From a virus: 39,292 nt of DNA. Of the stretch, positions 1 to 5,374 are shown piece by piece. Location: the IMG/VR virus record IMGVR_UViG_3300042321_001857, positions 1 through 39,292 of that record, one strand, 5' to 3'. The notes under the pieces are model-generated. The model worked only from the letters and a program-made list of their open reading frames with translations, was not told the DNA's origin and did not search any database. The first letter of the stretch is position 1; each line of letters starts with the position of its first letter. A program made the translations under genes and the position numbers.

Positions 1-244
1 GCCGAGCGCGGGCACGTTGCCGGTGGAGGCCGAGAACGGCACCCACCACGTCTCGGTGCCGTCAACGCGAAGCTCGCCGTCGTTGACGTCGATGATGCCG
101 AGGACGGCGGCGTTCTGGGCCCAGCGCACGTCACTGTTGATCGTGACCACTCCGCCGGAGTTGATCGTGATGGTTTCGCCGTTCAGGAGCCCCAAGATCG
201 AGGCGTCGTCGTAGTTGACGGCGGTGGTGACGGTTTGGTTTGCC
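1..244 (-). CDS. GC-rich virion-associated protein, C-terminus cut by window edge
   Basis: A reading frame starts with ATG at 244 on the minus strand and stays open to base 1, giving 81 visible residues that begin MANQTVTTAVNYDD. The visible part is rich in beta-branched and small residues (TITINSGGVVTINSDVRW) and resembles the repetitive beta-structured N-termini of phage tail or fibre proteins; this family impression is from memory. By my count the 240 bases are about 65% GC, against about 30% GC in the 60 bases immediately upstream and about 40% for the rest of the window, and the composition changes right at the start codon. The Shine-Dalgarno is weak (AAAGA). It is the last gene seen of the operon that begins at the promoter near 1389. 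It may be a recently acquired structural gene; a chimeric assembly is the alternative. Confidence 0.7.
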
Positions 245-268
245 ATAATTTATCTTTAATAGTTATAT

Positions 269-718
269 TTAGCTATAAGTATAGTTAGCTCTCAGGCTCC
301 ATGTTTTATCAAACTGTGCTGTACCACCTGCCCAAGTCTCCGCTACGTCCCCATCACCAGCAATAACAATCTTTTTTATTCTCCAAGATGTAGAAGTTTC
401 TGCAGAGCCTACAGCAGCTTCGCCCTTATATAGTTCGTTTTCTGTGACAAAATCTATTCGTTTACTGTATGGCACGTCTTCTTCTCCTGAGACTCCTGGT
501 GGTCCTTGTGGTCCTTGTGGTCCCTGTATACCGCCCTGAACAATAACATCTTTGATCTGTTCTTCATGTACAACAGTGCCCAGATTATCAACAGAAATAA
601 TATCTATATTTTCCTGTTGAGACAGTATTCCGTAATTTTGTTCAGAAATAACAATTGTATCTTTTAAATCGTCAACAACTGTTATTGTTTGCTGAGTTTC
701 TATAACTGCTGTTTCCAT
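269..718 (-). CDS. Collagen-like short virion/tail protein
   Basis: 149 residues. The N-terminal 60 residues are acidic and beta-like. A short collagen-type Gly-X-Y run (GPQGPQGPPG) lies near residues 66-76, followed by a C-terminal domain ending WSLRANYTYS. Small phage proteins with a short collagen stretch and a closing segment of this type (WRIKKI..., then FDKTWSLRA) are common next to fibre genes and are thought to be virion-attached; this is family knowledge, not tested here. The start codon is one base downstream of the previous stop (718 against 720) with almost no Shine-Dalgarno, so translation is probably coupled to the BppU-like gene. Collagen-like triplets form trimers, so a trimeric fibre linker is a reasonable inference. 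No enzyme motif is visible. Confidence 0.75.
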   Translation of the reverse strand: METAVIETQQTITVVDDLKDTIVISEQNYGILSQQENIDIISVDNLGTVVHEEQIKDVIVQGGIQGPQGPQGPPGVSGEEDVPYSKRIDFVTENELYKGEAAVGSAETSTSWRIKKIVIAGDGDVAETWAGGTAQFDKTWSLRANYTYS

Positions 719-719
719 A

Positions 720-1307
720 TTATCTTGTTACTTCTTTAACTAAGGAAACTGTACCGCCAATAAAGGGTGTTACTTCACTGCCATTTACCAATTCCAAACT
801 ATAAACCGCAGACTGAAAGTTTAGAGCGGCTGTAACATTGGCTGGAATAGTTAAAGTTATAGTTTTTAGTGTATTATCTATCAAAATTCTGTTGTTTTCT
901 GTTGTTAATTCAGTTAGTACTGTTAAATCCTCGAGTTTTGATCTGATCTGCATACGAGCAGTATAGCCGGTCAAGTCGACAGGTTGATTGTACTCCAGGA
1001 CTCCACCACCTGTATAGGTTGTATAGTTCAGTGCATTGACTGAGTTAAAAGTCGCTGTGTTGGCAGCAACTTCACTGGCAACTAAGTAGTTGTCACCAGT
1101 ATTGGCTTCTTTCATGCCAAGGGCACCACTGATCTTGGTTCTCCAGCCCACTGGTACTCCATGGTTAGCGGCAGTGACCACCATGGGCGCAGTTTTTGAG
1201 ATATTGCTAATAGGTGCGTATACTTTTAAGGCACTTTCCCAACGTAAGGTTTCACGAAAGGTACTGCCCTGATATATTTTAAGATTTAACTTTGTCGGAC
1301 TAGCCAT
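720..1307 (-). CDS. BppU-like baseplate/fibre protein with inserted FCCH-like domain
   Basis: 195 residues. The opening (LNLKIYQGSTFRETLRWE) and the closing half (VDLTGYTARMQIRSK, then YSLELVNG) match the pattern of the phage BppU N-terminal family, a beta-sandwich that attaches receptor-binding proteins to baseplates. Between them, roughly residues 35-105, is an inserted segment (VVTAANHGVPVGWRTKISGALGM...YTGGGVLEY) that looks like the small FCCH-type beta domain often shuffled among phage tail proteins. The start is supported by a good Shine-Dalgarno (AAAGGAG) 7 bases upstream. It is the first gene after the promoter at 1366-1394 and so starts its own transcription unit just after the bilin gene terminator. 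A second BppU-like gene at 16110-16532 lacks this insert. Confidence 0.75.
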   Translation of the reverse strand: MASPTKLNLKIYQGSTFRETLRWESALKVYAPISNISKTAPMVVTAANHGVPVGWRTKISGALGMKEANTGDNYLVASEVAANTATFNSVNALNYTTYTGGGVLEYNQPVDLTGYTARMQIRSKLEDLTVLTELTTENNRILIDNTLKTITLTIPANVTAALNFQSAVYSLELVNGSEVTPFIGGTVSLVKEVTR

Positions 1308-1365
1308 TGGGCACTCCTTTATTATATAGAGCTGTAATTTTTAAAGCTCTTGTCATTTTGGTACT

Positions 1366-1394
1366 ATTATACCACAAGGGCATCGTAGGGTCAA
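1366..1394 (-). promoter_or_regulatory. Sigma70-type promoter (P3) upstream of the BppU-like gene
   Basis: On the minus strand, TTGACC (1389-1394) and TATAAT (1366-1371) are separated by exactly 17 bases, and TGG precedes the -10. It lies in a 122-base intergenic gap directly after the terminator of the bilin genes and points to the gene starting at 1307. The same terminator-then-promoter arrangement recurs at 16589-16653 and 32838-32914. Confidence 0.85.
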
Positions 1395-1397
1395 GCG

Positions 1398-1431
1398 AAA
1401 AAATACCCAGCTTTGTGGGCTGGGTATTTTT
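1398..1431 (-). terminator. Rho-independent terminator after the bilin reductase gene
   Basis: A perfect 10-bp stem (AATACCCAGC, 1402-1411, with its complement at 1419-1428) closes a 7-base loop and is followed on the minus strand by six T (1398-1403). It begins at the stop codon of the reductase gene (1430), so it ends the long fibre and bilin transcript. The flanking A and T runs also make it plausible in the reverse direction, but there is no plus-strand gene to end. Its sequence is closely related to the terminator at 16621-16653. Confidence 0.9.
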
Positions 1432-2113
1432 ATAGCTGTGGAAATAAACAGTGATTAATAAACTGTGCGATCTTGTCCTCTTCAAAACCCAGGCTTTTTA
1501 ACACTCTAGGCGTGTGTGGGTTTTGCTTTTGTTGAATACAGTAGTGATTTTGTTTGTCTGTGTAATTGTACTGCTTTATTTGGTCGTCAAAAGTTACTGC
1601 TGGACGATAGTTTTCTATATTATCTAAGTAGTATGTCAAGCACTTTTTGTTGAGGTCTAACAACTCCAACAATTCAAACTCGGTGTTTATATTTCCAGCC
1701 GCTATGATGTTATCACTAAAAATAGATTTGGCCCAGTCCGGCAGCTCTCTGGGCTTGGACCAGCTGTGACGCTCTGCTTCACCTTTAAACCAATCGCACA
1801 ATTTGTGGTCAGGATTTACTGGGCTAAGGTCTAAAAACGCTCCTGTTATTTTGTTGGCTCCAGCTATAATGTCAAAACCATAGATGGGCGCTCCATCGTA
1901 AACATGTGGAAAGATGCACAGGTGCATCATCCACAGCTTTTTAGTTTCTGTGGCATCTATTACATCAATGTTTCCTCTTCTAAACCAAGCACTATTATAG
2001 GTTTGGCTTAGGTGAGCTAGTTCAGTGCTTTCTGGAATCAAAAAAGCACGGGATTGTAGTATGGTTTGCAATTCTTTTGCATGAGTTTTTAATCTGTCAA
2101 ATATTATACTCAT
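1430..2113 (-). CDS. pcyX: Ferredoxin-dependent bilin reductase (PcyX/PebS/PcyA superfamily)
   Basis: 227 residues from the ATG at 2113. This family reduces biliverdin IXalpha with ferredoxin electrons to phycobilins. The core motif runs from His64 (MMHLCIFPHVYDG) to Asp81 (IYGFDIIAG), followed by ITGAFLDLSP and KPRELPDWAKSIFSDN. His64 and Asp81 are 17 residues apart, exactly as His88 and Asp105 of Synechocystis PcyA. The C-terminal signature (NHYCIQQKQN..TPRVL) is also family-typical. The PcyA Glu76 position aligns with a non-Glu residue, which argues against a true PcyA and for a PcyX- or PebS-like enzyme making phycoerythrobilin; the subfamily is my inference and needs a tree. An upstream in-frame start at 2167 has no Shine-Dalgarno, whereas 2113 has AGGA six bases away. 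The start overlaps the heme oxygenase end by 17 bases. A terminator follows at once. Confidence 0.9.
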   Translation of the reverse strand: MSIIFDRLKTHAKELQTILQSRAFLIPESTELAHLSQTYNSAWFRRGNIDVIDATETKKLWMMHLCIFPHVYDGAPIYGFDIIAGANKITGAFLDLSPVNPDHKLCDWFKGEAERHSWSKPRELPDWAKSIFSDNIIAAGNINTEFELLELLDLNKKCLTYYLDNIENYRPAVTFDDQIKQYNYTDKQNHYCIQQKQNPHTPRVLKSLGFEEDKIAQFINHCLFPQL

Positions 2114-2618
2114 CTGCAATCCTGTCAAAAAGCTGCAATGTAAATTCAAAACAACTGTTGGCTTCATCAGCCATGGAAACGTCCAGTTTGCTTCTTAAGT
2201 CATGGATCAATTTCTGACGGTTTTGGAAATTGTACATACTACCAGCGCCAGGAACTTTGGTCTTGATTAACTGACCACCATAGAGGTCGCCCATGTGTTT
2301 GGTGTAGATGTGAGCCCACAGTTTGTGTGGGTTTAGACCTTTAACATGGTTACAGTACTGGGCTGTGGTGTCAAATAACACCACAGGTTGTTTCAACTCC
2401 AACAAGTCCTGCAATATGAGTTCACTGCGACTAAGGCCTGGTAGATAACCCAACAGGTCCGCGCTGCAGTGCTCTAACACTTGGTACTGTAGCAACTGAT
2501 TGGCTAAATAAGTGGCATAGATGTTGGGGAACATTTTGCCACTTAATAACAACTTGGTAAAAGAGTGTTCTTCAGCCAGGCTGTGGTTGTGTTGTGTTAG
2601 TTCTTTGAGTGTTGTCAT
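2097..2618 (-). CDS. ho1: Heme oxygenase (biliverdin-forming), compact phage form
   Basis: 173 residues. Heme oxygenase opens heme to biliverdin IXalpha, iron and CO using reduced ferredoxin. The N-terminus (LKELTQHNHSLAEEHSFTKL) matches the proximal-helix signature, with His12 as the likely heme iron ligand. The distal helix is seen as HMGDLYGGQLIK (Gly110, Asp111, Gly114, Gly115), and Asp111 matches the catalytic Asp140 of human HO-1. A conserved PGAGSMYNF follows. It is well below the usual 220-240 residues of cyanobacterial and cyanophage HO1, but both helices are intact and the reading frame is clean. Its ATG overlaps the stop of the preceding fibre chaperone gene (ATGA) and has no clear Shine-Dalgarno, so it is probably translated by coupling. 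The next gene consumes its product, which supports the assignment. Confidence 0.9.
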   Translation of the reverse strand: MTTLKELTQHNHSLAEEHSFTKLLLSGKMFPNIYATYLANQLLQYQVLEHCSADLLGYLPGLSRSELILQDLLELKQPVVLFDTTAQYCNHVKGLNPHKLWAHIYTKHMGDLYGGQLIKTKVPGAGSMYNFQNRQKLIHDLRSKLDVSMADEANSCFEFTLQLFDRIADEYNI

Positions 2619-2986
2619 TCACTTGCGTTAGTAGGAGCTGTTGGTGGAACCACATCAAGAAAATTGGTAACATCTTTAAAAGTTTCAGGCATATCCCGTA
2701 ACTGTTGTCGATATGTTGCCCACTGTGATTTCTGTGTTTGAGTTAGTGGACTGTCTGGTAACTGGGTCCAATCACTTTGTTGTAGTAGATAATTTCGCAT
2801 ATTGCGAATACCCGTTTCAATCTGCTCTTTAGTCAGTTGAGGTGTTTCAGGAACTGGCATGTCTTCAATCCACCCAAGTTCAGTTAGGCCTACTTGATCT
2901 CTTAGACCAGTTCTGCTCAATACATCTGGATAGGCAATAGGGCCCTCTACAACCACACCATCAACTACATAATTATAGTACACCAT
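2615..2986 (-). CDS. Tail fibre assembly chaperone-like protein
   Basis: 123 residues starting MVYYNYVVDG at 2986, preceded by AGGAGA. A longer reading from 3049 would run back into the glycine-rich gene and has no ribosome site. The C-terminal half contains RNYLLQQSDWTQLPDSPLT, then WATYRQQLRDMP; this Leu-x-x-Ser/Thr-Asp-Trp...Pro-Asp-Ser pattern, with W..YRQ.LRD, is typical of phage tail fibre or tail assembly chaperones (Pfam Phage_tail_APC-like). Its start overlaps the stop of the glycine-rich adhesin (TAATG), the same pairing as other fibre and fibre-chaperone genes, so it probably helps fold or attach that adhesin. It is also joined by ATGA to the heme oxygenase gene. Confidence 0.8.
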   Translation of the reverse strand: MVYYNYVVDGVVVEGPIAYPDVLSRTGLRDQVGLTELGWIEDMPVPETPQLTKEQIETGIRNMRNYLLQQSDWTQLPDSPLTQTQKSQWATYRQQLRDMPETFKDVTNFLDVVPPTAPTNASE

Positions 2987-3801
2987 TACATATCTCCTGT
3001 GCCGGTTGAGGGAAAGAATCGGCCGGGTCCCCAAATAATTCTGACACAACCGCGGCCGCCACGTTGTAGTCCGATACCGATCGTACTACTACTACCAGGA
3101 CCGCCAGCACCACCACCGTATAGACCCCCTGGTCGGTGACCGTGGCCATAACTGTAGTTACCATTTTCACCAGCTGAACCATCTTCTCCACCACTGCCAC
3201 CTTGGCCACCACCACCATTGCTGAACGAAATACCACTAGCACCTTGGCCAAACGGCCCAACACCGCCACCGCCACCGCTACCATATGTTGAACTATAGCT
3301 CGAGGACCCACCGCCACCGCCGCCTTGGCCGTTAACATCTTGGCCTCCACCGTTACCGGTATAACCGCCGGCGCCACCGCCGGCATGCTGGCCGGCGGTG
3401 CCCCCATTGCCTCCACCATCACCAACCCAAGTTCCACCACCAGCGCCACTACCACCAAAACCAGCTACAGTACTACTATTAATAAACCAACTGTCTCCGC
3501 CGGACTGACCGCCGCTGCCCCCAGGATCACCACCTCTTCCTACCTGTACTGTATAGTTTTGGCCTGGTGTTACAGGAATATTATTTTTCCAACCCAATCC
3601 GCCGCCGGGGCCGCCGCCGGCGGCCCAGTTCGAGCCTCTACTACCGCCACCCCCACCAATACATACCGCACAAACACTGGTTACTCCAGGAGGACAAGTC
3701 CAAGTATAGGTACCATTACCAGAACCATAAAAAGCTTGACCTATTGGTGGTGATGCAGAAGTAGTAGTTGCTGATCTATTAATATCAAGAATTCTGGCCA
3801 T
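2986..3801 (-). CDS. Glycine-rich tail-tip adhesin
   Basis: 271 residues. Residues from about 47 to 245 are dominated by Gly runs (GGGGGSRG, GGGPGGGLG and many more) broken by short Ser, Asn or Tyr segments. The C-terminus (RGGRGCVRIIWGPGRFFPSTG) is the usual end of phage glycine-rich tail proteins. Such Gly blocks can pack as polyglycine-II helices, as in the gp38 adhesins that sit on the tip of T4-like long tail fibres; gp38-like function is inferred from composition and position. The Shine-Dalgarno is GAGGAGAA, and the start overlaps the previous stop. The local GC rise at 3300-3650 is explained by Gly codons. Predicted receptor-binding role; the target is unknown. Confidence 0.75.
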   Translation of the reverse strand: MARILDINRSATTTSASPPIGQAFYGSGNGTYTWTCPPGVTSVCAVCIGGGGGSRGSNWAAGGGPGGGLGWKNNIPVTPGQNYTVQVGRGGDPGGSGGQSGGDSWFINSSTVAGFGGSGAGGGTWVGDGGGNGGTAGQHAGGGAGGYTGNGGGQDVNGQGGGGGGSSSYSSTYGSGGGGGVGPFGQGASGISFSNGGGGQGGSGGEDGSAGENGNYSYGHGHRPGGLYGGGAGGPGSSSTIGIGLQRGGRGCVRIIWGPGRFFPSTGTGDM

Positions 3802-5357
3802 TAGGTGTTCTCCTCGTATCCAAATACTTGAGCTCTTACACCATTGATGTTGCTGTGGACAACCACTGAACTGTTGGCATTCAATATTAATCCTGTATTG
3901 GACAGTATGGCTCCAGGACTGAGACTGGTGTTAAACTCCAGTAGGTCGCCGGGGGCTGTTGCCAGTGCTTGATCCATGTGGCAAAAGTTTCGACGGTATC
4001 CTGCAACACTCTGTTCCATGACCATCCAACTTTTTGCACCCTCTGTAAACGTACCAATGGGTGCATACTTAAAATTAACACCACTTGCAGGCAATCCTGT
4101 TGTAATTGTGTTCAATAAAAATGCTCTGTTGGTTTGGTCACATTTGTACCAAGTATCTCCTGCGGGGTTGGTGTGCCATAGGTTGCCACTGGTATCGAAC
4201 CAGTAACCAATACCATTTTTGTCTTCAACTATTGCCCAGTTGCTAACCATTGTACCGGCAGCACCAAAAACACTGGTTACGTCGTCCCAAGTTGTTGTAT
4301 TGCTAATCCAACCAGTAATTGGTCTACGGTACACACGGCCGTTGCCGCTGTAGCCATAAACAAAGTTGCCAACAGGACGCACCCAACGTGCACCGCTACT
4401 GGAGCTGGGCCAGCTGGCCGCCCAGACTTGATAGCTGTTATTACTGCCACCCCAACCACCTGAGTTAACAATTCTGTCGTAGAAATGTACTCCAAAACCA
4501 ATGGTAGAGCTACTGTGACCCATACCTACAAAGTAAAACTGGTTGTCTCGACCTTGACCAAGCCTTGTGGTTGGTAACACTGACAAGTTAAAATTACTGG
4601 TGCTAATGCTGTAACCCAAGGATCCACCAGCTAGGTAATAAAATGAATTGTCGCTGTTGGTTGTACGATCTTCGTTGAAGAATCCACTACGACCAATGGT
4701 TTTAGTAACATATCCGCTGTTGTCATAGCTCAAATAAACGTTTCTAAAACCTATGCCTCCAGCAGTATAGTAGTTTCTTGTACTACCAGTATAACTACCA
4801 CTCATGTCGCCACTGTTCCAACCGGGCTTGGACAGTGGGTGGCTTGTAGGGCATGCCAAGTACCTTGAGCTACCAGCAAACCAGTAGTCATTGTCGTTGT
4901 AGAACCCACTGATTTGAAAGCTGGCATTCATGTTGTTATGATTGTTACCAGTTGTAAGTGGGTGCTCTACTGCATTATCACCAGTTACAGGGTTTGTATA
5001 GGTAAAACCCGTTAAAAGTGTGCGGTCTGTGGGGTTTACCCAGCGGGGGGTATAATTCCCGCTGGTGTTGTTGCGATAAAGATTTGAATTTATTTCATTG
5101 TTAAACACACCATAACCGTAGTTACCTGCATGAAAGGTGTCTGTATACCAATCACCAGAAGCAGTTACAGAACTTGTGGTACTGTACTCTGTGGCACTCA
5201 AGGTGGCGTCGGTTGCCACCATAGATACTTGTGCGATGAATGGTGTTTGATTTCTAAAAGTTACGTTTGTGCTTGATGTCTTACCCGCTGGAACAGTATA
5301 TACTCTATTATCAGTATTTGCTGTTAGTAAGGCTGATCCAAGTTTTCCTGATGGCAT
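3801..5357 (-). CDS. Putative receptor-binding virion protein: split jelly-roll-like domain with propeller-like insert
   Basis: 518 residues. Residues 1-60 (KLGSALLTANTDNRVYTVPAGK, then NVTFRNQTPFIAQVSMVATD) look like the first half of a small phage beta-sandwich. Residues from about 470 to the end (LLEFNTSLSPGAILSNTGLILNA, then VVVHSNINGVRAQVFGYEE) look like the second half of the same domain. The roughly 400 residues between are rich in Trp, Tyr, Gly, Asn and Ser, and carry loosely repeated blades of the kind NDNDYWFAGSS, DNSFYYLAGGS, RDNQFYFVGMG and GIGYWFDTSG, which suggest a beta-propeller. This is inference from pattern. The protein at 11522-11842 looks like an uninterrupted version of the terminal domain. 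The Shine-Dalgarno is AAAGGAAC. No enzyme motif is visible; adhesion is the likely role. Confidence 0.65.
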   Translation of the reverse strand: MPSGKLGSALLTANTDNRVYTVPAGKTSSTNVTFRNQTPFIAQVSMVATDATLSATEYSTTSSVTASGDWYTDTFHAGNYGYGVFNNEINSNLYRNNTSGNYTPRWVNPTDRTLLTGFTYTNPVTGDNAVEHPLTTGNNHNNMNASFQISGFYNDNDYWFAGSSRYLACPTSHPLSKPGWNSGDMSGSYTGSTRNYYTAGGIGFRNVYLSYDNSGYVTKTIGRSGFFNEDRTTNSDNSFYYLAGGSLGYSISTSNFNLSVLPTTRLGQGRDNQFYFVGMGHSSSTIGFGVHFYDRIVNSGGWGGSNNSYQVWAASWPSSSSGARWVRPVGNFVYGYSGNGRVYRRPITGWISNTTTWDDVTSVFGAAGTMVSNWAIVEDKNGIGYWFDTSGNLWHTNPAGDTWYKCDQTNRAFLLNTITTGLPASGVNFKYAPIGTFTEGAKSWMVMEQSVAGYRRNFCHMDQALATAPGDLLEFNTSLSPGAILSNTGLILNANSSVVVHSNINGVRAQVFGYEENT

Positions 5358-5374
5358 AATACTTGTTCCTTTAA

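Noticed and set aside
1300-1485. 61-residue minus-strand frame over the bilin terminator
   Set aside because: It spans the terminator and promoter and overlaps the reductase gene; no ribosome site or recognisable sequence.
2973-3458. Val/Ala-rich 161-residue minus-strand frame and a similar plus-strand frame at 3325-3753
   Set aside because: Both are shadows of the glycine-rich adhesin; Gly-codon repeats read in other frames give long low-complexity frames.
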